From Camphora micrantha (taxonomy: Eukaryota > Streptophyta > Magnoliopsida > Laurales > Lauraceae): DNA of 64,000 bases. Below the pieces are notes generated by a model. That model was not told where the DNA came from and did no database searches. It worked only from the letters and a program-made list of their open reading frames with translations. The position numbers and the translations under genes were made by a program. Positions 12,298 to 25,500 of the stretch are shown here, one piece after another. The stretch lies in the NCBI GenBank assembly GCA_003546025.1, contig QPKB01000004.1, forward strand, positions 20,316,570 through 20,380,569, given 5' to 3'. Within the stretch, counting starts at the first letter, position 1. Each line of letters begins with the position of its first letter.

Positions 12298-12453
12298 ATG
12301 GCGGATCCGCCTGGTTTCCGCTCGAGTTTTGGATTCGGACGCAGCGTTGGAGCGAAAGCGAAAGAGAAATCTAGTGAGGTTACGGTTTTGTTAGGGTTAG
12401 GGTTAGGGGGAGAGGAGATTGGTGCGGAATCTGTAAGCCAAGAAGCATGGTGA
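12298..12453 (+). CDS. Upstream ORF overlapping the CCR4 start codon
   Basis: An ATG at 12298 opens a 51-codon frame that ends with TGA at 12451-12453. The main CCR4 ATG is at 12447-12449, so the two overlap in the context ATGGTGA, in different frames. A ribosome that uses the upstream ORF terminates two bases past the CCR4 ATG, a geometry that usually limits or couples main-ORF translation. The peptide (starting MADPPGFRSSFGFGRS) has no domain I recognise. It depends on the leader including 12298, which is likely given the 5' UTR-like sequence from about 12060. Confidence 0.5.
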   Translation: MADPPGFRSSFGFGRSVGAKAKEKSSEVTVLLGLGLGGEEIGAESVSQEAW

Positions 12454-15400
12454 GTGTGCTGCGGGTGCACCTCCCGTCCGATATACCGATTGTAGGCTGC
12501 GAGCTCACACCTTATGTGCTGCTGCGCCGCCCTGATGGCTCAGTCACCCCCGACGATGTCCCCGAATCAGCCCCGATCGATGGCTTCTTCTTGAGATACA
12601 AGTGGTAAGTTCTTTCTCCGCGTTCTTCATTCAAAAAAAATTTTTTTTTTTTCTCATTTGCTAGCTGTAATTTGATTGTTGTTTGACTCTTTTGTGAGCT
12701 ACTGTGGAAAGTCTCGGACTTGGGATTATGTTGTTGTTGACAAGAAGTGATTTTTTTTTTTTTTGACTTCTTAGTTGCTTAGATTTTAATCTTTCATTCT
12801 GATGATACTTTTTGAAGTATTTGAGTGCACTGTGGTGTTCATTTAATAATGAGAATTGATTTGTTTACAATCCTATTTCTAGTATATGCACATGGTTTAC
12901 TAATTTTCGACTGTTGGATTTATGTTGGAATTAAATGAGAAGTTATGAATTTGAATTCTATAGTATACCTATAAAAGGAAAAGGGTTGAGAAATCCCAGC
13001 TTGTTTACCTTCTCAGCATGGGAATATGGTGCAAGCATATAGATATGGAGGTGTAAGTTAATAACCAATTCTTATCGTAGAGGTGGTGGCTCCACCTTAT
13101 CTGGTGCTTGCAGCATGTAACATCTGTACAAAAGGATCAGATGGTTGTAGTTGTCACGCTGTTTTCTGATACAAGAGTGATCATGGTCTTTTCCAATTTC
13201 TTTAGTTTATGAGTAGGCTTTGACAATATTTAAGGCCTTTTTTATTGTCTTGATATGTGAGGCAATTTATATGAAAACCAGGTCTTAGTTGAAGAATATA
13301 ATGTTTAAATTATTTAGAAAGGTATAAGCTTACAGTTAGGACTTGGAATCATGCTAGGTTAGGGGCTTAGGGAGGCGTCGTGTGATATGTTATGGTGGTT
13401 TTCTTATTGAAAATGTGTTCAATTGAAAATATTTGTGAGTCAAACTTTGAGTTATCATAAAAGTAGTTTTGATTAGTTGATGAAGTCATCAAGCAAAGTG
13501 TATTACCATTAAATAATTTTGTTTAAATTGGAAAATGGTTTCCATTAAGACATGTATGAAGAGCGATAACGTGCATGAGAACTACTCGTGGAGATACAGG
13601 TGAGTTCCCAGTGACCATAGGTTTGCATCTGTGGTCATCCTTAAGCCCTTATCTCTTTACACTGGTTATGCATTAGTTAATTGCTCATATTCAAGAGGAG
13701 GTTCCCTAGCATATGTTGTTTGCAAATGATATAGTGTTGGTGCATGAATCAAGAGACGGTGTGAAGCCAAAACTCTAGAAATGGTGGAAGGCATTAGAAT
13801 CCAAAGGCTTTAGTTGTACAAAGACATAATCTATGAATTTCAACTTCAACGGGCATATGCAAAGAGCTGAAACTACTGTGAGCAATAGCGGACCTAGGAT
13901 TTTCATTTGAGGGGTGCGGACATTAATAGATAGTTTGGTTTTGGGGATAAACCTAGAATTTTTATGTGGATTTTGAGAGTCGACTCACCGCGCGTTGTGG
14001 TTTAACAGGTGCAACCGCACCCATGTGCTTGTTGCCTGGGTTCGTCCTTGACTGTGAGAATTGAAGTCCATGAGCTACCACAAAGAGACTCATTCCGTTA
14101 CCTTGCCATACCACAAAGAGATTCATTCTGTTATCTTGGCTCAATAATTAGTAAGGATGGGGAGATTGATGAAGATGCCGAGTATAGGATAACAGTGGGA
14201 TAGTTGAAGTGGAGACTTGCTTCTGGAGTGCTTTGTGATTGATGAATGCCAATAAGATTGAAGTCTATAACATATGGAGCAAAATGTTGGCCAATCAATA
14301 AGCAACATATGCGCAAAATGGATGTAGCGGAGATGAGAATGTTTTGATGTGTATGTGTGGCAAAATTAGGAAGGAGAAAATTAGAAATGAACACTTTCGA
14401 GAGCATTCAGGGGTAGCATCAATAGGGGATAAAATTAAAGAAACCCGCGTGAGATGGTTTGGGCATGTCCAACACAGGTCGATAACGGTGTCGGTAAGGA
14501 AAAGTTTGGCTATGCAGGTTAATGGTCCTCTAAGGATGAGGTAGTCTGAAGAGGACGTGGGTAGAGGTAGTAAAAATTGATTTGAAGAAGTGCAACTTAT
14601 CTGAGGATTTGACTCAGGATAGATCAAAATGGGAAAACAAAATTCATAGCCGACCCTAACATAGTTGGGGCAAGGCTTTGATGATGATGATGAAAAATGG
14701 CTTCCATTCATCTACTTTGCACCAGCCAAACTAACAATTAGTTAAAGATAAGTTATCTTTGGTCACAAGTGAGGAGGGTTGTCCATCTGTGGAAAACCAT
14801 AACCCATGATTTTGTCTTCCACTCTGCCACAACTAAATGTGGAAAATTTCCTAATGGAGAAATTTGAAGTCCAAATTGGCTTGAGGAGGTTTTGAGCATT
14901 GTACTATGCGTTCACAGCACATGGCACACATGCAAGGCGATTATATGCATAATGGCTGGGACTTGTGCTTACTTGAGGAGGGTTGTCCATCCGTGGAAGA
15001 CCATAACCCATGTTTTTGTCATCCACTCTGCCACAACTAAATGTGGAAAATTTCCCAATGGAGAAATTTGATGTCCAAATTGGCTTGAGGAGGTTTTGAG
15101 CATTGTACCATGCGTTCATAGCACATGGCACACATGCAAGGCGATTATATGCATAATGGCAGGGACATGTGCTTACTTGAGTCACTTGTGTATGATGACT
15201 TTTCAAGTGGTGGGATACACATGCAGTTAGATGGATTGAAGGTCCAGATTGATCTACGGAGATCTTTAAGGGTTAGACGAATCTAAAAGATACATAGAAA
15301 TATGAGGTTTTTCTTGTAAATTATAGAAATGTTTGGAGTATTCTGGAATAGTATGGTTGAGTCTGTGAATAGGGTAGAGCTGTATAGAAGATTCTAGATT

Positions 15401-16551
15401 AGGGTCGAGAAAGCTCCCATGTATTGTCCAAGTGACATGTTGAAAGATCTTTTTTTTTTTTTAATATTGACATGTTGAAAGATCTTAACCATTGCTTATA
15501 TAGAATAAGGCTATAAGTAGGGTAGTCTTCATTCATTTATAATTAGGAGCATTGAAGCAATATAGATGCTCTCCCCTTTTTAAGTGTTCTCTCTTCTTGG
15601 TGTGAGCGCGCATAGCCTCGAGGTGTGAGTTCCTGGTCTAAGGATAAGACCGCCGTTGGTGGTGACAAACTTGCCAGCGCATGAAGCATTTGAGTGCCAC
15701 ATGGGTTAGAATCAAGTGAACTCGTTTTATATATGTCATGATATTAGAGAATAGTTGCGACACCTTTGGGAAGGCAAAGCATAATGCAAGATCCACTCAC
15801 GACCTGTCTGAGGAGCCTAGCCATAGGGAAGGCTCAGTTGCATTGGAGCAACATATGGGTTGGGTTGAGAATACTTCCATCAAGGTAGACAATCATATGA
15901 TGAGTGCATTGGAGGAAGGCCAACGAGACTTTTCTGTATGTCTTGAGGGGCTAAGGATGTCTCCGAGCTCTCTTTCATGATCAACAATCAAGTTAGGGAG
16001 GTGTTCTTGGTCATCCGAGAAGGTATTTGGGGGAGCTTCTCATCATTGAAGGGAGGGTTCATGAAGAACATTAAGGAGGAGAATGAAGGTATTTGGACTA
16101 GGTGGCACTCTTGGAAAGGGCCATAGTGAGAAGTGTAAGGTTAAGTAGGAAAGTGTGAGGATGACATTTCGGAGCCCAAGTATTTCTATGGTTCCTAAGA
16201 TGCCAAGGAGAGTGAGAATTTCGTATCGCAAAAATCTAGAACCATTTCAAGGTGGCTAGTGTCGAGGAGGAAGCCAAGGTCGACACCCTTATCACATACT
16301 TGGTGGATGGCCGTGCTTCGGTGGAGGCGCCAATATGGTGACATTGAGAAGTGACTCTGTGATCGACACTTGGTATGACTTCAAGAGAGTTGAAGTTAAA
16401 GAAACAGAAGCTTGATGGATTGATTCGGGAATCGGGAGTCCCTAGTCAAAGAATGACTCAAGGAAGTACACTTATTTATGAGGAGCAAGAAGGAACATGG
16501 AGCTGTGGTGCTACATGTGACAAGCCAGTAGGCTCAAAACACTTAGTGAGG

Positions 16552-16586
<35 letters not shown>

Positions 16587-19500
16587 AGTAACACATAGTG
16601 AGGAATTACCAGAGCAAAAATATGATTACCGTGATGGTGGCACTTAAATAGGATTAGGCTAAAGTGGAAGAGGAGGACAGTATGGAGCTAAGCTACCTAA
16701 GATTGGTACACTCTAACTCGTGTTCTCTTTCAAGGAGAGGAGATCAACATGGAGAAGGACCCAACGGTCTTATTGTTTATAGACATGTTCATGAATGTGA
16801 TGAAGGTACGTAAGTTGGTTATCAAATCTCAAAACCATCCATCCCCTTTGTTGTCGGATTTGTTTTTTGATATCCATATCCATGCATGTACTAAGCTATT
16901 TTGCATTTTCTTGATTTTACCAGTTTAGTTGGGATATTACTTCTGAAGAATTCTTCATGCTGAACTGATTTTAACTATATGTTTCAGGCATGTTACATGG
17001 ATCCTATGCTGTTATTTGTTTTACAGGTATCGTATACAGAGTGATAGAAAAGTTGCTGTTTGCAGTATACATCCATCTGAACAGGCAACCCTTCAGTGCG
17101 TAGGTTGTGTTAAGGCAAAAATACCTGCTGCTAAAAGTTACCACTGCTCTCCTAGGTGCTTTTCAGATGCATGGCAGCACCATCGTGCATTACATGAACG
17201 AGCAACTAGTGCTGTAAATGAAAATGGTACTGAGGAGGAAGAAAAAGAGTTATTTGGACGTCTTAGTAGTTCCGGTTCGGGAATCAGTTCAGGACTGTCT
17301 GGCTCAACATCAAATGTAGGACAGAGCCTAAGCTTGAACATTGGTTCTGCACCATTATATCCTGCTGTTACTGCGGAAAGGAGCGGGGGCGAAACATGGT
17401 TTGAAGTTGGACGCTGTAAAATATATACACCAACTGCTGAGGATATTGGTCATGTTCTAAAGTTTGAGTGTGTAGCAGTAGATTCTGAGACAAGAGCACC
17501 GCTGGGGCCCTCTAACACACTTATGACCTCTCGCGTCATTCCAGCTCCATGCCCCATTCCCCGTCGCTTGATTCCTGTGAATGGAGTTGATTTGACGAGG
17601 CATTTGGATTCTGATGGTCGCCTTGCATCTTCAGGAGCCTTCACTGTACTGTCATACAACATCCTCGCCGATGTATATGCTACAAGTGAATCATACAGCT
17701 ATTGTCCATCTTGGGCTCTTTCTTGGCCCTACCGCAGACAAAATTTGTTACGAGAAATTGTTGGCTATCATGCGGACATTCTGTGTTTTCAGGAGGTAAA
17801 CTATCATGGTTTCCCATTTGTTGAGTTTCTCAAGGAAAGAATGGATTAGTCTATTATCCCAGTTCTTCATATTTATTGAACATATATCCATAGTTGACTG
17901 CAAGTGCAAATGGATATACTTCAAATGTCTTTCGGTGCGTGGCAAAATGGCAAGACATATGTCCATTATGGAGGCGGGGGAATGGGATCAGAATTATGTA
18001 GGTCATGCTTGTAGTCCATATAGGTAGTCCCATTGCCAAGAGGGCAGCGCATCAAAAAACAAAAAGTTCCAGATAATAGCTTTGATACTTGGGAATTTTT
18101 CATTCTTTTTTCTATTTTGAGTTATAAACATTCATAGTCATAGAACTAGTGAAGCTTACTGGCCTTGAAGTCCTGATGCACTGTTTGTTTTCTTCTTTCT
18201 CAAAATGTGTTGAAACAATTTTCCTCGGTACATTTTACTGTCTTTCTTAAAGTTTATAATTACAACTGATGAGGTAGTTGGTGGATTGTTTTAAACCTTT
18301 TGCATTCCTTCTCCTTCCTCCTACCCTCTCTGTCTTCTCCCGTCTCATCTCTGCTTCCTCTTCACTAGAATTTCTAAAACATTTGTTTCAATGACAACTG
18401 AAATTAGGTAAAATAACTTTTATAATGTATTATGATTTTCAACATTTTGTTTCGTGTTTAAACAATACCAGATGACCCCTCTAAATCTTAGCAGTGGCAT
18501 GGATCCTTATCATCATACCTATTGGTTTTATTATTATGTAATTGAGACCTTGCCTTTGTACGATTTAACTTCTTTCTTAAATCTTTATCTCAAATTTAAC
18601 GGCTGACCCAGAATTCTTGGTCCTTGCAAGTGGTAGCCATGAGACAATCTTCATGAATAGAAAGTTTAATCTGGAGGTTATACATTAAGAGATAAAATTG
18701 TGAATGCCTTTGTTGTATGCTTTTTTTTTTTTTCTCACTTAAATGGTATTTACATGGTTTTCAAAATTGGAGGATCCATGTAACAAATCGCATGATCGTA
18801 CCATATTGTATATAAAATTATTTGAATCCCATATCCAAATTGCATTTCAGAAGAAATGGTGCAATTCATACACAAATTGTACAATTCAGTGACTGTTTTT
18901 GGCCGTTTTGTGAGGTCTTTTTTCTCATATGATGCTTTTTCTGTTAAAAGATGTTAAGATACCATTAAGAATTCCTACTAAGACTAAAATTAAAGAGCTT
19001 AGAAATTCTGTAAGGAAGGAACCTCCATTCTAGTGAGTGTGAGCTCAGTCCACCATTCTAGTGAGTGAGAGCTCCCGTTCAACTGCAATGCAAGGTACGT
19101 TCAATCCTCTCCCCCATTTTTGGGTGAGTTCTATTGTTTCTCCTTTTGTTTTCTTTGAACCATGTGTATGGTTTCATATGACCTCAACTATAATGTTATC
19201 AGCATCATCAAAGCCTTGTCTCAACTATGTTGGGTCAGCTTTCTGCTTCTCCATTCGAGTCTATCTTCAGCAAAATCCTTAGAAAGATTGTGCTTCTTCA
19301 AAGATATCCTGACTACTTGCATCCATGTCCTCTCTTCAGCCTTATCCCTTTTCCTTGAGGGCAACTTGCATAGAAAAAGTTTCCTCACCGTCATTGTTGG
19401 TGGCATGTATTGGATATGCTAAAACCATCTTAAATGAGCCTTAATTTATCACCTATTGATGCTACTCCTAAATGCTCTAAATGTGCTCATTATGAGTCTT

Positions 19501-22500
19501 ATCTTTCTTAGCTTACCACACATCTATCTCAATATTCTCATATCTACTACACGCACTATTTTCGTGTATTGTTCTTGATTGGCCAACATTTTGCCTCATA
19601 GATCATAGCCGGTCCAACCGATCTCCTATAAAATTTTCCCTTCAATATTGTTGGTAGTCGTCGATCACAAAGCACTTTGGAAGTAAGTCTCCACTTCAAC
19701 CATCCATCTATTATCTTATGTTTGACATCCTCTTTACTCTCCATCCTTACTAGATATAGAGCCAAGGTATCAGAAGGAATCTCTCTCTGGTATCTTCTAA
19801 GCTTCAATTTTAACGAGAGTTATATCTCTTTGCACATCCACTTAAGTTGCAATTTATATATTTTGTGTTTTGTACGAGTTATTTAAAAACCCTTGGATTA
19901 TAAAGCCCTCCGCCATCTCTTATGTTTCACAGTCATGCCATCTCTCGGCAATCGGCATTATATATCTGCAAACAACATGGACCAAGGTAAGTAATGTCAC
20001 GCCATCTCTCGGCATTATATTATCTACAAACAACATGGACCAAGGTGCCTCATGAATATGAGCAGCTAACTTGTCCATAATTTGTGCAAAAAGACAGGCT
20101 TAAAAATGGCCCCTGATACAAACCAATGGTTATTGAAAACTCACCTATTTCTCCATAGGTAATTTTCAGTCACAATAGTTGCCGATTCTCCGTACATGTC
20201 TTTAATGATGTTAATATAACCTCGTGAGACACTCATTTTATCTAAAACCTACCAAATCAAATCTTTAGGTATGCAATCGTAGGCTTTTGCTCTATCAATG
20301 AAGACCATATGAAGATTTGTTTTCCACTTCTCTCGCTTATTCTTTCATTTTTCCATATGACTGAAACTATATTGTAAGATATATTATTTGCCCTTCTTTT
20401 CTGAACTTGAAGCAAACAAATGCACTCTCTGACTGTCATTCTTTTTTGGGTTTGGAAAACTATAGAAAACCTGGTTACATCATATGAAATTGTGTGTGTA
20501 TATATAGTTATTCCTCCCATGATTCTCATCTGATTCTCTATTGAATATAAAGAATACAACTCTACTACCTACCTTTTTTAATCGGGTATACTACCAAAAT
20601 ATTGGATGTCTTGTGTTATACTTTTTTTTTTTTATTTGTGTTTTTCCCTCTTTGAATCTCATATCTTACACATTTATGAATATCTACAATTTTCTTTTTC
20701 TTTTTAAAGAACTTTTCTATTTTTTAAAAGAAATAGAAAAATCCTGCAAAATTCATGATATGATTCACGACTCAATTAGATTCGAACCCCTGAATGATTT
20801 GTAATATGATTCTAGTTCGGCTATTTAAAGTTTAAACTATTATGCTACGTTGGTTCTTTTTCCAGATCTAAGCTCTAACACAGGAAGTAGAAAAAAAAAA
20901 AACTTTCAATGAATAAAGTGCACCAAGGTTTATAAGCAGAACTAAATATGATTTAATGGTTTCTTTGCTCAGGTACAAAGTGACCACTTTGAGGAGTTCT
21001 TTGCCCCTGAACTAGATAAACATGGGTATCAAGCGCTCTACAAGAGAAAAACTTCAGAGGTTGGCTTACCAATATGTTGCTTCTCCGATTTGTGGCCACC
21101 AATTTTTTCTTAATATTTCCTATTCAAAGTGTTTGCATGGTTGTAGGTTTATAGTGGACATGCCTTCCCAGTCGATGGTTGTGCCACTTTTTTCCGAAGA
21201 GATAGATTTGCTCATGTAAAAAAATATGAGGTATGGATTTCTTCTGCAAGAAACTGATTTTCTAGCATTCTTCACATGCTGAGTCATTTGTTCTTATGCA
21301 GGTGGAGTTCAATAAGGCTGCACAATCATTGGCGGAGGCAGTGCTTCCAAGTGTTCAGAAGAAAACTGCTTTAAGTCGATTGCTTCAAGTGGGCATTGCA
21401 TTCAGTTTTTATCTTTTGAATAGCTTTATATCTCCTCTGCAAACTTATTTCAATTGTCCATAGTCTATACCCTTGTCCACCATTCTTTACCATATTATTC
21501 ATGTCTACAGGATAATGTTGCACTAATTGCAGTTTTGGAAGCAAAATTTAGCAACCATGGGGCTGAGAATCCTGGAAAACGACAACTTCTTTGTGTGGTG
21601 AGAAACCAAGGATACCTATGATTTTCAGTACTTACTGCCTATCATCTATGTCTTGACTCATGCTTTTGTTTGATTGATCATTTTGATAATTGCAACCATT
21701 TCCTAGTAAATTTCCAAAACCTGAAGATGACTGCATTATCACAGTACAGCCATCAAAGATGTCAGTGACATACGCCGTTGTATCTACTCTGTGATTGCAC
21801 TTAGTTAGTTCTTTCGTTTGGAATATTACATATATGAAGATTAAGAGGATCTAGAAAGTGTACAAAAAGTTTAAAGATCATAATACACCATTTTGTTTCT
21901 TTGTATATGTAGAAGTCAATTTGTGAGTAGCTCAAGTTTGTGGATTTTGAAGTTGGATCTTATAATTAGCTATAGCTTAGACACAGGATATTTGGTTTTT
22001 TCAATAACATCGAAGATTTCTTATGGGTCACTTTTAATTTCTAAAGTCCAAATATAGTGAATTCAAGTTCGCCCGTATTAGTTTTGTTAATTGCAGTCTA
22101 TAAATTGCCTGGATGGAATGGAGAAACAACCATAAGAGACATGCATAATCTGGGGCTCTGGGCCAGCGTGGTTTCAATCGATCATGAGATTTTCACATGC
22201 TTTTAAGGGTCTCTTCCCCATTTAACATTTGCACATAGCACTGTTGAAGCTGCTCAGGGGTTTGATTCATGTTAACAGTTAACATTAAAAAAAGTGTCTT
22301 CTCAGTTGTCCCCATTTCTTGTTACCTTTTTTTTTTTTTTTTGGCCTGGTTCTCTTTGGATAAGATTATTCAATCCCATCCTGAAAATCAGGCTAATAAC
22401 TTATTACACATTTCAATCTTTTTTTTTTTTTTGGGGGGGTTGGGTGGTGGGGGGTAATGGATAAGTTCATTAAAACTAGCAGAAAATGCAAAGATCACCA

Positions 22501-25500
22501 AGAAAAACAACGGGTCTAAGATACTTATACCCTACAATACAATTACATTGAAACACCTCCCTAGGAGATCTATCAACCCCTATTTAGGTAGAGTGTCTGC
22601 CAAAACTGTTGGCCAATCTAAGGATATTTCAAAGCTCCAAAATAGCCAAGACCTCTGCTTTGTTTGAGTCCTTGACCCTTACTCCTTCAATAAAAAAACA
22701 TACAGGTCACCTCCCTCCCTCTTATCATTATGCAACACCCCTTCTATAAATGTGGGGAGCTTATCTCTGGCTGCACCATCCACATTAAACTTCAACACAT
22801 CATGAGGTGGCAATCTTCAAGGAACCATTGGTTTAACCTTAAGCCAAACCACAAGTCTTTTTTTTTTTTTTTTTTAATGCTAACTCAATAGATGAAAAGA
22901 CTTTACTGTACAAGAGAGGTATACCGAAAAGCCAAAATGAAAAGAGAAGGGAAAACAAAGCCCACCGAGAGCAAAGAGCACAAGACAAAGCTACAATTAG
23001 CCCATGAAAGGATGGACCACCTCCCTCCAATTCCTTAGGAAGATATCAAAAGGAATCCCTTGGAATTGAGGGAGGATAGACACCCATGAAGCTACAGTGA
23101 TAGTCAATCTGTAAGCAAGAACCTCGGCCGAAGAGATGAAGTCCTCAAAGCGTCTCAAGTTCCTTTCCTTCCAAATGATCCAAATGACTGCCGGGATTGC
23201 CATCCCCCAGATGACCCTTCCTAATTAAAAATAATAATATATATATATATATATATCCACCAAGCTGAAATTAGAGGATTCCTTCCTCAGAGGACTTTGA
23301 TGCACCCCTAAAAATCTAGTTTTTCCTGTCCTTCAAACTACCAAAGCATTACAAAAGGAGTGATCCTCCTTAGAATAAGACCACAACCGAAGAAAGGCCC
23401 ACTCCGCAAAGCGTCTGCCAACTCCAAAATAGATCGAGGTACACACCAAAGAATGCCACACTTGTAAATAAAATGTCTCCAAAAGAAGGATGCAACTTCA
23501 CAATGAATGAGTAAGTGATTTGCCGATGCTGCCTCTTTCCCATACACGGAAGTATCAGAAATGTTCTTCGAATGCAACTCTCCTCAAGAAATCTGCAGTA
23601 GAAACTCTCTACAAAATCACCAACCAGCAAAAGCCAAAAAGCCTCCACAAAAGGAGGAGTCAGTCCCAATCACTCAAAAGCACAAGTAGATCTAATGGTG
23701 AGATGGCCCCTCCAGAATAAAATGCCTTCACTAAGAAATTCCCCGAGGGCGAAGGTCGTCCATGATTGTGGTAGAATAGAAAGATCAGGTATTTATGATT
23801 AATCAAATAATATTATAGTATAGTGAGCTGAGTGAGAACACTTGCTTCCCAATGAACATTAATTTGTCTCGAGAACTTTTACAACATAAACTTCTTTGGA
23901 GAAATGCTATTTCTTGGATTTCTTCCTCCGCGATCCCTCCTTGGAGTTAAATTTCTCTTAAATAAAATTAAATAGCTGTCTTATTCTCTTATTTGATTCA
24001 AGGGGAATTCATGCATATTGGGCATTCGACTAATAGTTTGGCTAAGCAAGTGGTGGATAGATTTTTTTTTATAAGTTGCTTTCTCTTTGTAGTTTTGTTT
24101 TGCCTTTGGTCTAACGCTTTTATATTACTGTTGTCCAATCTTTTGGTTGGATGTTTCTCTCTTGTATTCCTTTCTGTTTTTTTAATGAGATTTTTTTGTT
24201 ACTGATAAAAAAAAAAAAAAAAAAGCAAGAGGAGGCATGCAAGAACTTTGGGCAAAGTTGTTAGAATATGTTTTTAATTCTAAGTTTATATGCTGCATGC
24301 ATCTGTTTTCCAGAAGATATTTGCAAAATTCATTCCACAAGTGAACGGACAAACAACACTAAATTGTAAAATGACTTTTGCCTTTGGTTAAATTCGTTCC
24401 ACAAGTGAAAAGACAAACAGCATTAAATTGTAAAATGACTATTGCCTTGGCATCTCTTAAACGACTTTTGAAATTTGACTTGGGAGATAAAGTTTCAGTA
24501 TTCACCTATAGGACAGTTGCAACCAACAAGATTTTTCGGATGATTTCATTGTCCTTGACAGAGCCAACCCTTCTTTATCTTGATGTCTCCACAATAGTTG
24601 TTTATTTTATTTTTGTATTAAAAAAAAATATTGTCTGTTTCGATATAGTTTTACTTTCTTCTAAATGTTTCCACTTTCTGCACGTACTCAAATGTGAGGT
24701 TGGAATTCCCTGCTGATCAAACCATTACTTTGAGGTGCATCCATATGTGCCCATAAATTACTTGTGCCCTTTGTTTCTAGACTGTTAATCATGCATTGAT
24801 CTGAATACCATGCTGTTTAGCCAATGGGGGTGAACATTTGCTTCTCGACTTACAGATGTGAATGTGCTTATGCGGATTACTTTTGGGCATCTTGTAACTG
24901 TTTATTTTCTTATGGCATGGGACTACAGGCAAATACACATGTAAACATCCAACACGATCTCAAGGATGTTAGGCTCTGGCAGGTTCTCATCCTAGCATTT
25001 TCTGCTGTTAAAGTTTTCATGTTTTGCGTTTCTGGAGATTAACATGAATGTTATCATCAGGTGCATACTCTTGTTAAAGGATTGGAGAAAATAGCGGTTA
25101 GTGCAGACATTCCAATGTTGGTCTGTGGGGATTTTAATTCAGTTCCTGGAAGGTCTGTTATTTTGTTCTGATTTCTTTAGTTCCCAATGTGGAACATCAA
25201 TTATATAAATGTGTCTTCCAGTTCTTCACCATCTCAAAAGAAGCATCGTACTTGATTGCAGCGCTGCTCATTCTCTTCTTGCGATGGGGAAGGTGGACCC
25301 ATTGCATCCCGACCTAGTAATTGACCCTTTTGGAATCTTGCGTCCTCCAAGCAAGCTAAATCATCAGCTTCCTTTGGTACAATGCTATTTTCTTTTTTGC
25401 TTTCCCTATAAGTCCAGTGTGTTGTGCGAAGGTTGTGATAACAGACTTGTTGCAGATTAGCGCTTATTCGTCCTTTGTGCGAATGGTTGGAGTTGGAATC

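Noticed and set aside
14295..14711. 138-codon open frame on the minus strand
   Set aside because: It is the antisense of the RTE element at 13550-14697 and has no domain of its own.
20765..20805. TTCGAACCCCTGAA, a possible B box of a minus-strand tRNA or SINE
   Set aside because: No matching A box, cloverleaf or flanking duplication was found.
25221..25261. Alternative acceptor (CTTCCAG) 40 bases before CCR4 exon 9
   Set aside because: Its use leads to a stop after a few codons; the acceptor at 25260-25261 restores the conserved AAHSLLAMGKVDP text.
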